64,000 nucleotides of DNA from Chrysaora quinquecirrha (Eukaryota > Cnidaria > Scyphozoa > Semaeostomeae > Pelagiidae). The DNA lies in contig JACTAT010000052.1 in the NCBI GenBank assembly GCA_014526335.1, positions 5,325,221-5,389,220 on the forward strand, in the 5' to 3' direction. Under the pieces are notes generated by a model that was not told where the DNA came from, searched no databases, and worked only from the letters and a program-made list of their open reading frames with translations. Every line of letters starts with the position of its first letter. The stretch's first letter is position 1. This document shows, piece by piece, positions 22,395-33,027 of this stretch. The translations under genes and the position numbers were made by a program.

Positions 22395-23561
22395 TTATAT
22401 GTCTTCTGAGAATAACTGATCAACTAATTGTCTTTTCGCATCAGCTACAACTGCAGCAGTTCTTCTAATGCGTCGTTCAGAGTTTGTGATTGCTTCTTCA
22501 TCTTTTCGATTACTATCTGCATCTGATACTGATTGTTTCTTCATATTCACCTCCAACGGAAACAGTTTCTGTAATGGCCTTGAGATTACATTTCGATTAG
22601 CCAGCATTACTTTCGCACCTCTTATTTCAGCATCTTTTCCAGCTATTAACGTTTCAATGCGTCCCAATTTCCACAAATTACGATTCGAAGAATTTTCATC
22701 CTTTACAGTAACAATATCTCCTTCTTTGATTAAGGGATCACGAAGTTTACTGGAAACATTTCTTTGTTGTTCTCGTAGATCTGATAAATATTCTATCTTC
22801 CATCTATTTCGAAAATGATTTAACAAGGAACTCAGGTATTTCGCTCGACGATGCATGTTCTCTCGAAGATTATAATCTGGATCTTCAGTTTCTTCAGATC
22901 TATCACAGTTATAATGTGGAACAGTTATCAATCTTTTTCCAATGACTAGATGAGAAGGTGTCAAGGGATCCTCTATGTCATCTGTATAAATATGAGTCAA
23001 AGGTCTTGAGTTTATAACTGCTTCAATCTCTACGATGGTAGTGTGTAGTTCGTCAGATGTCAGTTTCGCGTTACCAACGACCTTTTTCAAACAAGATTTT
23101 ACACTTTTTACGAGTCTTTCGTAAAATCCACCCCACCACGGGGCTCTTGCAAGTATGTATTCCCATTTTATTCGATTGTTCGCGAAGTAGTTTACAACTC
23201 CAGGTAGCTCAAATAACGAAGTTAGACGTTTAGCTGCTGATTTAAAAGTCTTGGCGTTGTCTGAGATGATTAATGTTGGCGATCCTCGACGCGCGGTAAA
23301 TCTTCTGAAGCAGCTTAGAAAGTTTGAGGTGTTCAAATCTTCTACTAACTCAAGATGTACGGCACGAGACGTTGCGCAGGTAAAAAGAGCAATGTAAACC
23401 TTGCGCATCTCTTTACAATTGCGGTTGTTATCCTTTCTCACATATAGAGGTCCTGCAAAATCAACACCAACTGATGAGAACGCTGGACGATCCTCTAAAC
23501 GAAATGTTGGTAAATCTGCAGATTTCGTATTTCCATAAGAAAGACCTTGGATTTTCGACAT
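22395..23561 (-). CDS. BEL/Pao integrase core and C-terminal region (pol part 2)
   Basis: 388-codon frame. The retroviral-type integrase core carries the expected acidic residues in order: first Asp in VGVDFAGPLYV, second in LIISDNAKTF, Glu in GGFYERLVKSVK. Downstream lies the basic C-terminal region typical of Pao pol (GDIVTVKDENSSNRNLWKLG, the DUF5641-like segment). The apparent Met at 23561 is probably not a real start: the frame continues the pol of the 23495-27976 ORF, which it overlaps by 67 nt in a different phase. The HHCC zinc-binding part of integrase is in the other frame. Confidence 0.9.
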   Translation of the reverse strand: MSKIQGLSYGNTKSADLPTFRLEDRPAFSSVGVDFAGPLYVRKDNNRNCKEMRKVYIALFTCATSRAVHLELVEDLNTSNFLSCFRRFTARRGSPTLIISDNAKTFKSAAKRLTSLFELPGVVNYFANNRIKWEYILARAPWWGGFYERLVKSVKSCLKKVVGNAKLTSDELHTTIVEIEAVINSRPLTHIYTDDIEDPLTPSHLVIGKRLITVPHYNCDRSEETEDPDYNLRENMHRRAKYLSSLLNHFRNRWKIEYLSDLREQQRNVSSKLRDPLIKEGDIVTVKDENSSNRNLWKLGRIETLIAGKDAEIRGAKVMLANRNVISRPLQKLFPLEVNMKKQSVSDADSNRKDEEAITNSERRIRRTAAVVADAKRQLVDQLFSEDI

Positions 23562-26500
23562 TCATGACAATTCCGAAGAATCTTTTTGACCTTTTGTCTT
23601 CCTTTGACGATCCAAAAACGAGACCTTAACTGCAGAAGAGTTTCTTTAACACCATTGTGATAAACCTGCGTATGGCAGTTTTTTATGATAAGTTCCGTTA
23701 AATAACTGTCACGCGGTAAGAGAATAGGATATTTCGATTTATATGGTAGATCTGCGTTTTTTAGTCTTCCTCCACAACGAATAAGTCCATCAGTATCTGT
23801 AAATATCCCCAGTTGATTCTCAAGTTGGTTTTCTTTGACATTAAGCTCTGTTTGCATGTTTTTAATCAAAAGAGTTTCTGCTATTTGGATTTCGTCAGTG
23901 GTCAAATGTCCTGCCTTTCTTTCATTCTTTTTGCAATTTGCAATAAATCTGAGGACATAACTTGTAACACGCACCAATTTGTTGAAGGAACTGAATTTAT
24001 TTAGAGGTAGAATTCTATCGATTTTAGATACCTCTGTGTTGACATGAAGACTGGAGGTTTCTACTTCTCTTTCACTTGACTTTCTCCTTTCTTCGTCCTT
24101 GCACGTTTCTGGAATTGTAGGCAGGTTTTTCATCACTGGCCATTCGTCTTCATCTCTAGCTAGCCAGTCAGGACCAGACCACCATACTTTATTTTCCTGA
24201 AGTTTTGAAGGCAATATTCCTCTCGATGGCAAGTCTGCTGGGTTGTCTGCTCCAGGGCAGTGCGACCATTGTTCAAAACGAGATAATTTTCTAATTTCCT
24301 GAACTCTGTTGTCTACAAATAATTTCCAGTCACGATCTAGACCCTTTATCCAGTAGATAGCAGTTATCGAATCTGACCAATAGCGAATGTTCTTTATTTC
24401 GACAATAGGTTTTAGACTCTTCTTTACAGTGTCCATCAATCTGGACAATACTAAACAAGACATTAGTTCGAGTCTAGGAATAGACAGTTTCTTAAGTGGT
24501 GAAACTCGAGTCTTTGACATTACCAAGTCTACTTTGGTAGAGTTTCCTGAACTGTACTTAACGTACACGGCAGCAGCGTAAGCATCCTGTGAAGCATCAC
24601 AGAATCCATGTAAATCAATCTTTGCTGGTCTTCCTTCGACTTCTTTGAAATGATATCGTGGGACTTCAATTGTTATTGTTTTCTTACAAGAATTCACCCA
24701 CTTTTTCCAGATAGTGTCAATTTCTTCTGGAAGATTGTCATCCCATCCAGACTTTGCTTCACAGATTTTTTGAAAGAGTACCTTTATCGGTGTGATTATT
24801 GGGGTAATGAGGCCAAGAGGATCGAAAACCTTTGCAATTGATTTAAGAATAGTTCTTTTGGTTTCCTCTTCTTTTGATTGTTGTACAAGTTCGGCAAGAT
24901 TAAATTTGATCGTATCTTTATGACTATCCCATGTAAGGCCTAAAACCTTCTGTTCTTCGAGAATTTTTTCTGTCTCTGTTGATTTTACATTCATTTTAGT
25001 ACTAGAAGTACCACTGCTGAATTCATCATTGTGTTTTGAATTCAAGAATTCATTTTCTTCTGCATTGATTCTTGATTGCAGATCACTTGAGTTTGTCCTC
25101 CACTTTCGTAAATTGAAACCACCTTCTGACAACAGCTTTTTAGAAACTGTATAGATTTTCATACATTCTTCTTCGTCATACGCTCCGGTGGTCACGTCAT
25201 CGACGTATAAGGCATTAAACAGCTTGTTAGTGACTTCTGGGTAGATTTCTTCGTATTTTCTAATGTGATGATCAAGTGTGGCATTTAAAAGGAAGGGAGA
25301 GCTTGAAACACCAAAGATGACTCGCTTGAAACGCATTGGGATTACTTTCGGATTGTCTTCATTGATGTCGTCAAACCATAAGAATCGAAGAGCATCTCTG
25401 TCGATTGGTTGTATAGAAATCATCAGAAATGCTTTCTCTATATCTGAAGTTAACGCTGTTTTGTAAAATCTGAGCCTTGTAAGAATCTCTGCTACATTAT
25501 GAAGTAAGCATGGTCCAGGATACAAACAATCATTTAATGAAGCTTGGCCATCTTGTTTTGCCGAAGCATCGTAGACAATTCGCAATTTTGTTGTTGTTCT
25601 GTCTTGCTTCACAACTGGTTGATGAGGTATGTAATGCGTTTTACCTATTGGCGATTCTTCTGTTGGCTCTACTTTCTCAACTATACCCCTTCGTTCTTGC
25701 TCTTGGATTATCTCATCATATTCTTTCAATATTTCAGGCTTTGTACTCAGCCTTTTCTTTAAACTATTCAGGCGTCCTAGACTCAACTTGTAGTTATCTG
25801 GTAGTGATGGATGATCTTTTTTCCACGGTAGCTTCACTTCGTACCGGCCATCAACAAAGCGCACATCTTCCACAAACTCTTCGTAGACAGAATTTTCATC
25901 AGGACATGAGACTCCTATGCTTTCTAATTCCCAGAATTTCGATAGCATGTTTTCCAAAGGCTCTTTATTATCAGAATTTAGAGTTATTTCACTGTATGTC
26001 TCAGTTCCTACACGTAAAACGTGAGTTTGTATTAGATTAGCTTGTGTTGATGCAGCTGAAGATATGCCAGGGACATTTCCTGATAGAACCCAGCCAAGTT
26101 TAGATTCTAATGCTACTGGGCCTAGCTCCCCCCTTATACATTTGCCAGTCATTATGTTCCACATGGCCTCTGCTCCAATTAAAATTTGAATCTGCATTTG
26201 ACCTTCTTCATCTGGGTTAAAGTCTGCGAGGGGCAGTCCCTGTAAATGTGGATAAATGTTCACAGCTTCTTTGATAACCTGGCTAGTAAGAGGAGCACAA
26301 ACCACAGGCACTACATGAACATTTACATAAAGTATTTCTTCAGTATAGGGACTTCTTATCGCTATTTGCGTCATATCACAAGTTTGAAAGGAGCCCTGAT
26401 CCGATCCAAATGTTTTAATGGACAATGTCTCACGGCTGAGGGTTGGAAGCCGCAATTTATCACGAAGTTCTTGTGAAATATAAGATTTCTGACTGCCATT

Positions 26501-27976
26501 GTCTAAAATCATGCGAGCTATAATTGAATTCTGTAAATTGTCTACAGCGGAAATATACCCTTTGGCAGTTTGCAAGAGCACAGAATTCTTTGCATCAACA
26601 AACATTGTTGTCGTAGAACTAATATCATTGGGGTTCTGTGGCTGTGTGAAGGCTTGAGGCCGCAGCGATTCATTTCTGTTAGATGTGTTGACAGCTGAAT
26701 GAACTTGTGTTGAATTTTGGTTTCTAGGATTGTGTTGAAATCCGGGGGTGGCATAAGGGGCTTCGCAAATGCTGTTGTGATGACGATTTTTGCAGTTAAA
26801 GCATCGCACGTTGCTTTTACATTCTCTAGATAAGTGTCCCTTTTTCAAGCATACGAAACATTGCCCTTGTTTTTTCAAGATTTCTTTTCGGGCTCCAGGT
26901 TCGGTTACAGTGGGGCATTTCGCAGATAAATGTTTGTTTCGGCAAAAGGAACAAGTGACGGAGCTAGCATTACCCCCGTTAGCCAAAAGTGCAGAAGTTG
27001 TGGTATGCGAAATAGGTCGACTCGAATTTTGGAGAGGCCTTTGCCCTAGGACGGTTTGGTTGCAACGCTCTCTGGCCTCTAATTCTGAACTAAACAATTC
27101 AAGGATTTTGTCAAGTTCCCAATTTTCTTTGTTTAAACTCTTAGAGATAGCTAATCTTATCTCTTCTGGTAACTTAGACATGACCACAGGTATCAATAGC
27201 GTGCCATATTGCTCTGACTGTACTCCTAGCGACTTTAAGCTCCTTATATTTGTTTCTATCTCATCATACAGCTTTCTTAGAGACTTTATATCCTTGATCA
27301 TGGGAGCTTGGTTTATTTTCAAGAGTGCCTCAACGTGTGCATTGATGATGACTTGTTTCTGCGCAAACCTCGCTTTTAACAAATCAACGGCCTCAGAGTA
27401 GTTTGCTGAGGTCAAGGCTAAGCCGGATATTGTTGCGGCTGCAGGGCCTTCTACAAGGGTCTTCAGATGCCGTAGTTTGTAGACAGGAGACAGGGTTTCG
27501 TTACTGTCTATGGCTGAGGCATAAACATCCCACCACTCGTTCCATTTTCTGGGATCTCCGTTGTATTTTGGCAACTCTAGCTTTGGTAACTTAGGTGTGT
27601 AACGATTCGAGTTTGTGGGTAGAGAGGATGTTTCTGTATTCGAAGCGGTAGACCCTGCATGACTACTCGTTTGACTAATTGCCTTCGATTTTTCTCTGAG
27701 TTTTACTATCGCTTTCCTAATTTCTGATCGTTTTTCTTCACTATCAAAGATTTCTGTTTCTATATCACCATCATCTACTAAAGATACTATCTCTTCATCT
27801 AGATTCTTAATGAATAATTCTTTATCCGTTAAGATTTGTATGAAATGTTCTAGTTCGACTGGGGAAGGATTGAATTTGAGCATTTCGTTTTCAGCTTCCG
27901 CAACAATTTTGTTTGCATGGCCGCGATGACCTGCGCGTATCTTTTTCTTTTTTGCAAGTTCTTGAGACATGTTCAA
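23495..27976 (-). CDS. BEL/Pao gag-pol polyprotein (gag, PR, RT, RNase H, integrase N-terminus)
   Basis: 1493 codons. Gag-like DUF1759 region at about 60-330 (LPKLELPKYNGDPRKWNEWW near 128-149). Three Cys-rich knuckles lie at about 342-404 (CSFCRNKHLSAKC, CFVCLKKGHLSREC, CFNCKNRHHNSIC). The protease active site is LDNGS at about 491-495, an Asn at the residue that is often Ser or Thr in aspartic proteases. The RT catalytic box is YVDD at about 924-927 and the RNase H start is HGFCDAS at about 1123. The integrase zinc finger (His-His-Cys-Cys, ending CHECRKSK) is near the C terminus. The frame then runs out after 14 unrelated residues. RNA use is expected to be a single gag-pol frame, as in most BEL elements. 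Confidence 0.95.
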   Translation of the reverse strand: MNMSQELAKKKKIRAGHRGHANKIVAEAENEMLKFNPSPVELEHFIQILTDKELFIKNLDEEIVSLVDDGDIETEIFDSEEKRSEIRKAIVKLREKSKAISQTSSHAGSTASNTETSSLPTNSNRYTPKLPKLELPKYNGDPRKWNEWWDVYASAIDSNETLSPVYKLRHLKTLVEGPAAATISGLALTSANYSEAVDLLKARFAQKQVIINAHVEALLKINQAPMIKDIKSLRKLYDEIETNIRSLKSLGVQSEQYGTLLIPVVMSKLPEEIRLAISKSLNKENWELDKILELFSSELEARERCNQTVLGQRPLQNSSRPISHTTTSALLANGGNASSVTCSFCRNKHLSAKCPTVTEPGARKEILKKQGQCFVCLKKGHLSRECKSNVRCFNCKNRHHNSICEAPYATPGFQHNPRNQNSTQVHSAVNTSNRNESLRPQAFTQPQNPNDISSTTTMFVDAKNSVLLQTAKGYISAVDNLQNSIIARMILDNGSQKSYISQELRDKLRLPTLSRETLSIKTFGSDQGSFQTCDMTQIAIRSPYTEEILYVNVHVVPVVCAPLTSQVIKEAVNIYPHLQGLPLADFNPDEEGQMQIQILIGAEAMWNIMTGKCIRGELGPVALESKLGWVLSGNVPGISSAASTQANLIQTHVLRVGTETYSEITLNSDNKEPLENMLSKFWELESIGVSCPDENSVYEEFVEDVRFVDGRYEVKLPWKKDHPSLPDNYKLSLGRLNSLKKRLSTKPEILKEYDEIIQEQERRGIVEKVEPTEESPIGKTHYIPHQPVVKQDRTTTKLRIVYDASAKQDGQASLNDCLYPGPCLLHNVAEILTRLRFYKTALTSDIEKAFLMISIQPIDRDALRFLWFDDINEDNPKVIPMRFKRVIFGVSSSPFLLNATLDHHIRKYEEIYPEVTNKLFNALYVDDVTTGAYDEEECMKIYTVSKKLLSEGGFNLRKWRTNSSDLQSRINAEENEFLNSKHNDEFSSGTSSTKMNVKSTETEKILEEQKVLGLTWDSHKDTIKFNLAELVQQSKEEETKRTILKSIAKVFDPLGLITPIITPIKVLFQKICEAKSGWDDNLPEEIDTIWKKWVNSCKKTITIEVPRYHFKEVEGRPAKIDLHGFCDASQDAYAAAVYVKYSSGNSTKVDLVMSKTRVSPLKKLSIPRLELMSCLVLSRLMDTVKKSLKPIVEIKNIRYWSDSITAIYWIKGLDRDWKLFVDNRVQEIRKLSRFEQWSHCPGADNPADLPSRGILPSKLQENKVWWSGPDWLARDEDEWPVMKNLPTIPETCKDEERRKSSEREVETSSLHVNTEVSKIDRILPLNKFSSFNKLVRVTSYVLRFIANCKKNERKAGHLTTDEIQIAETLLIKNMQTELNVKENQLENQLGIFTDTDGLIRCGGRLKNADLPYKSKYPILLPRDSYLTELIIKNCHTQVYHNGVKETLLQLRSRFWIVKGRQKVKKILRNCHECRKSKVFLMEIRNLQIYQHFV

Positions 27977-28037
27977 GTTTATTTTAGTTATTCAAAGTTT
28001 GACTGTTTTTATCATAGGTTATTTTATCATTCTAATC

Positions 28038-28055
28038 CGGTTCTTCGGTGGACCA
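28038..28055 (-). other. Primer-binding site of the BEL/Pao element
   Basis: Minus-strand TGGTCCACCGAAGAACCG lies two bases inside the 5' LTR and starts TGG, as expected for pairing with a tRNA 3' CCA end. I cannot assign the tRNA. Confidence 0.7.
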
Positions 28056-28057
28056 AA

Positions 28058-28457
28058 TGTACGATTTTTTGATTACAACGAATCAAATCAGACGAGAATT
28101 AGCGATCCAGAGATCTGCTTCGACAGACCGTTAGGCCTTGTTTCAACAAAAAGAGGACTGTATGTTTTCTAATATTGATTTAAATCTATTTACACTATAT
28201 ACAATACGAATATCACCAATATCACCTGAGAATACTTCATAGAGTAGATTCTTTAGTTCTTCTAAGAGTTATACGTTCAAGTTCAAGAGATTCTTCAAGA
28301 GTTCTAGGTTCTAAGATTCTAGTCAGCTTCATAGATCAACAATTTTCAACCAAAAAAAAAAACTACAACGACACAACACATGACACACAAGACATCCACG
28401 TGATAAACACTTAACATAAACGAGGTTAAAATATTCAATTCAACTAAAGTCTTTACA
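28058..28457 (-). repeat. 5' LTR of the BEL/Pao element
   Basis: 400 bp, otherwise matching the LTR at 21946-22350 apart from the shorter A run. Confidence 0.95.
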
Positions 28458-28586
28458 GTCAGTGACTACTATTACGTTCAGTCTGACTGTCTTATATATG
28501 GAATTTAGCTGATATTCTTAGGGCTTTTGAAAATGCCAGCCTCAGCTTGTTCTTATCGTGTTCCTGGTTCTTATAAAAAAAGAGTG
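28458..28586. mobile_element. Fragment of TA-MITE 'AAGAAC' type (copy D2)
   Basis: Matches the complement of D1 (35254-35611): GTCTGACTGTC, TTTAGCTGAT, CAGCCTCAGCTTGTTCTTAT, then GGTTCTTATAAAAAAAGAGTG followed by TA. The other half is missing; the BEL insertion sits at its left edge. Confidence 0.7.
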
Positions 28587-29002
28587 TATACAGGTTAGGC
28601 CCAGCTGTGGTCCGCTTTGGCCTTTATCTTCCATCATCTTACAGTCTTATCCCTGAATGAGGGACCTACCATATCCTTATACTCAATTTAAATTTCAATA
28701 TTCAATCTATGAAGCAGTAAAATGAAGCAGAAAGAACTTACCAGTCACCAAGAGACTTCAGTATTTTGGTATTTAGTTGTACAGTTCTTCTGCCAGGATA
28801 AAGTTTTTGATTAAATATGACCTGTGTGTTCTCATTGAAATGTAAATATTTGACCAGCAAGTACTTCATGTTTAAGATTTCCCGCTAAATTTTTTACCCA
28901 GAAGTGAATGGAAACGAGGCTCGATCGCTCCGCAGCCGTTTTTATGTTTGAAGAATTCAAACATTATGTAGGGGTTTTCTGCAAACCAGAAGAAATGTAC
29001 CT

Positions 29003-29005
29003 ACC

Positions 29006-29036
<31 letters not shown>
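29003..29036. repeat. (GATA)n microsatellite
   Basis: Eight uninterrupted TAGA units. The surrounding 28590-29190 holds no feature I can support, apart from a phrase (AAGTACTTCATGTTTAAGATT) shared with about 42165-42190. Confidence 0.85.
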
Positions 29037-29193
29037 GAATCAGGAATGTTGTAACAATAAGATCGGAATTTCTATTCTCTGTGCACACAATTTAAACAAT
29101 CATTGAGATGATTAATTATTTTTATTGCAATTCAAATGCATACAATCAAAACAATGGAAGAGGTTGTTCCGAGTCTTCGAAATTTGGCATGTA

Positions 29194-32035
29194 GACCGGC
29201 TTCAGGTGGGGTCAAGTGCCACTCGAGGAGGTCATTAATGTCATAGTGATTTTTCGATAGCATTTCACATGGACTTTCAAAAAATTTGGTAAACGGTCGT
29301 TTTTTGCTGCGTTCGTGAAATACGGGGGTCAGAAAACCAGGGGGGTGACATAAACAAAAGTATTGACAGAGAATTTTGGGCAACATTCTAGCAAACTGGG
29401 TAGCCGGAATTTTAAAGTAGGTTTGGACTCTTTGGTGGTGGGTGGTCATTTTAAGACTTGGGAACATTCTGGCAAATCAATTGTTGTGACGTCATCGATG
29501 ACGTAGTAAAGTTACGGTCAGTGAAAATCTGACTTTTCAATTTTGTGTTTTTAATGATATGGTCGGAAAGAACATCTCAAATGGAGCAAAAAATTATAAA
29601 ACACCAATTCGATTTGGCTTAATACTCAGAAGTTATTAGGATTTGAAGTGAGTGACGTCATCAAAACGCAAAACTGATATTTTGAGTCTTAACCGTTTCG
29701 TGCATAAATCTTTCTTTTAATGTGTTCAGCGTTACTTTTAGGATAAAAGCATCATGTTCTCGGTCATTTACGCTAATTTTTGTCATTTTAAACCTTAAAT
29801 TACGAAGAATGCTCGTAATTTCTATTGCGATGCAGCTAGGGTTCCGAATTACTATGAATGTTGAAGAAGATGAAAAAGATAAAACATTTTCTGCTTATTT
29901 TCCCTGAGAATGGTAATATGACTGAGCTGGATAGAGCGAAGTACTAAAAAGTGGATCTCAAGGTAATCATATACAAAAGATATGGATACTGCTTACAAAG
30001 GTTGAACAGCCGCATTTTGATACGTGGTTAGAGGGAACAGTCACTTGGTTAGGAAGAAATGCTAGAAGAAAGAGGGGAACAGCCATGGAGGGTTGAGTTT
30101 CATTGCATAGATGAAACTCAATAACATCAATAGATATGTCCATTTCAGTCAACAAGATTGGCGAAAGACAGGAGGAAATTGCGCGGCCACTTGCCAGCTA
30201 CTAGCTATTGCTGAAATGAACTGGAGCGAATCTTAGCGAAACCAATCGACCGATTCAGTTTGAGTTCAATATTTCGGCAGCAAACTTTGTGCCAGAATAG
30301 GAGCCACAAGTCAGATAATATCTAAATTTGCGAACTTACCCTATAAATCCTATTTAGCCTTTTTCTTGCGTTTTTTCATTATTATCATTCAGCGCTCGTC
30401 TCTGCTATTATTGGAGAACTCACAGTGGCTTGTCCCACAAAGCCGCACTTACAGAGTTATACATTTGTCAACGTAACAACTTGCGAAATGCGTCTCTCAC
30501 CTTGCTACTCTAAAAAGTTAATCAAAATTCTTTGCAAAACTCAATTCCAATAGCCTATCGGTTACTGTTATCTTGTATAAATCTCTGTATTATGCCTATT
30601 AAGACTGATGAAAAGTGGCACACTTCGTACTTTGACACGAAAGTGAACGGATTTTTCTGTGTTTAGGGTGAGCCGTAGTATTTGTATTCCTCTCCACTCC
30701 ACCACCAAGCCTTGTTTCAAACTAGCCATATCCGCTGACGATAACCGCCTTCATCTACACCTACACCTGTGCCTATGCCTTCGCCTACTCCTATGCCTTC
30801 ATCTACACCTACACCTGTGCCTATGTCATCGCTTATGCCTTTGCCTATGCCTTCACCTATAGCTGTGCCTATACCATTGCCTATGCCTACACCTTTATCT
30901 GTGCCTTAGCCTACATCTATGCCTACATCTACACCGACGCCTGTGCCTATGCCTTCGCCTACACTAATGCCTACATCTCACCTAAACCTGTACCTAAGGC
31001 TTGTCCGATGCCTATGCCGTCATCTACACACACGCCTGTGCCTATGCCTTTGCCTATGCCTTTGCCTACATCTCACCTACGCCTGTGCCTTCGCCTTCGT
31101 CTATGCCTTTGCCTACACCTATACCTATCCCTTAGCCTAGACCTATGCCTTCATCTACACCTACACTTGTTCCTATGCCTTCGCCTATGCCTTTGTCTAC
31201 AACTTATCAACATAGGTGTCTGTCGTCTTCCCGAGCATTTACGGCTACATAAATCAAATAAAAGACCATGGTCATAAAAATTTAATTCGCTCTATCTAGC
31301 TCAATCATATTACCATTCTCAGGGAAAGTAAGCAGAAAATGTTTTATCTTTTTCATCTTCTTCAACATTCATAGTAGTTCGGAACCCTAGCTGCATCGCA
31401 ATAGAAATTACGAGCATTCTTCGTAATTTAAGGTTTGAAATGACAAAAATTAGCGTAAGTGACCGAGAACATGATGCTTTTATCCTAAAAGTAACCCTGA
31501 ACACATCAAAAGAAAGATTTATGCACGAAACGGTTAAGACTCAAAATATCAGTTTTGCGTTTTGATGACGTCACTCACTTCAAATCCTAATAACTTCTGA
31601 GTATTAAGCCAAATCGAATTGGTGTTTTATAATTTTTTGCTCCATTTGAGATGTTCTTTCCGACCATATCATTAAAAACACAAAATTGAAAAGTCAGATT
31701 TTCACTGACCGTAACTTTACTACGTCATCGATGACGTCACAACAATTGATTTGCCAGAATGTTCCCAAGTCTTAAAATGACCACCCACCACCAAAGAGTC
31801 CAAACCTACTTTAAAATTCCGACTACCCAGTTTGCTAGAATGTTGCCCAAAATTCTCTGTCAATACTTTTGTTTATGTCGCCCCCCCTGGTTTTCTGACC
31901 CCCGTATTTCACGAACGCAGCAAAAAACGACCGTTTACCAAATTTTTTTTGAAAGTCCATGTGAAATGCTATCGAAAAATCACTATGACATTAATGACCT
32001 CCTCGAGTGGCACTTGACCCCACCTGAAGCCGGTC
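29194..32035. mobile_element. Large element with ~750-bp inverted arms
   Basis: The left arm at about 29194-29940 and right arm at about 31284-32035 are reverse complements with few differences; both contain TGACGTCATCGATGACGTAG and CACCTGAAGCCGGTC. TA lies directly outside both ends (29192-29193, 32036-32037), consistent with a TA target duplication. The arms encode mirrored ORFs (111 and 138 codons) without recognisable domain. The 1.34-kb spacer includes a hexamer array and no transposase, so it is probably non-autonomous. Confidence 0.85.
30745..31205. repeat. Hexamer array CCTAYR inside the large element
   Basis: Continuous variants of GCCTATGCCTTC and ACCTACACCTGT with a six-base period. 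Plus-strand ORFs of Leu/His/Cys repeats (30659-31277) are by-products. Confidence 0.9.
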
Positions 32036-32037
32036 TA

Positions 32038-32642
32038 CTCGGGTTACGAGCTCGATCCACGATGCAGGAAACTAAAAATTTGACGCCAGATTTTCTCGCA
32101 AAAAAGCCGGCTCGGTCGGGCTTCAGAAAAAGGTTTGACTACAATATTGCAAAATGTTGCTCAAATCTAATTTGATTTGATTTTTTATTTTGAAATATTT
32201 TCATACAATTTTTGATTGGGTTGTTATTCTCAGAGGTTTCTAGAAGTCCTCTTACATGTAAGATATTTTCGTGTGAAAAGAGGAGGAGATTGTGGCGTAG
32301 TAGAAATTGTTGCCAAGTTATAGACAGAAGAAATTTTTTCAAAACAGTTTGCGGCGTCGATAATCATCTGAAAATAAATGGTTCAAAGTTGGCAATCAAT
32401 TCTTCAAAGTGCTATGCTAATTATCGAATATAATCATCTGCATAGTATGCGAATTTTTATGATAGCTTTTGGAGATTCTAGAATTAAATTCATCATTTGA
32501 AGCGAAGATTACAGGTTTCGGTGCACTGAAGGGAGTTATTTATTACACAGTTTAACCTATGAGCTCAAATTTATTAGTACATATACGTTACTAGAGGTTT
32601 TCTATTTTCGATTCAAAGTTTTGGTATTCTTCCAGGAAAGAT
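32038..32642. other. Intergenic, nothing recognised
   Basis: No supported ORF, RNA or repeat boundary. Confidence 0.4.
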
Positions 32643-32870
32643 TCATCTGATCATCAATGTCATCATTCGCATTATCATCATAATGGATCACCATCATCAT
32701 CATCATCATCATCACCAGTCATCGTCTTCAACATGATCATCATTGTTTAAGAAGATGATGATCGTGTTGAAGACGATGATGATCATGTTGAAGACGGTGA
32801 TCATCATTGTCGTCTTCAACGTGATCAACGTATCATCATCATCATTATCATCATCATTATCATCATCATT

Positions 32871-32905
<35 letters not shown>

Positions 32906-33027
32906 TATCATCATCGTCATCATCACCGCCATCGCCATAAACATAATCATCATTCTCATCATCGTTGTGTTCTTCTTCGTCATTATTATCATAATCTTCA
33001 TCGTTATTATCATCATCATCAGCGTCC
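32643..33027. repeat. (ATC/TCA)n microsatellite
   Basis: Near-continuous trinucleotide repeat with some GAAGATGATGATC mirrored stretches at 32740-32830 that pair with TCATCATCTTC-like parts. No coding meaning is inferred. Confidence 0.9.

Larger units (their letters stand above)
21946..28457 (-). mobile_element. BEL/Pao LTR retrotransposon, young insertion
   Basis: Complete element of 6512 bp, transcribed leftward. LTRs at 21946-22350 and 28058-28457 start TG and end CA and differ essentially in the length of one A run (16 versus 11). The 5-bp target duplication GTCAG lies at 21941-21945 and 28458-28462. It encodes gag with zinc knuckles, protease, reverse transcriptase, RNase H and integrase in the Pao order, with integrase last. 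There is no envelope-like ORF. A frame break separates the integrase part from the rest, so this copy may be unable to make full pol. Confidence 0.96.

Noticed and set aside
25510..27401. Plus-strand ORFs of 176 and 203 codons
   Set aside because: Antisense shadows of the BEL/Pao gag-pol frame.
29132..32175. Mirrored 111- and 138-codon ORFs as a transposase
   Set aside because: No DDE/D motif or DNA-binding domain visible; similarity reflects the inverted arms.
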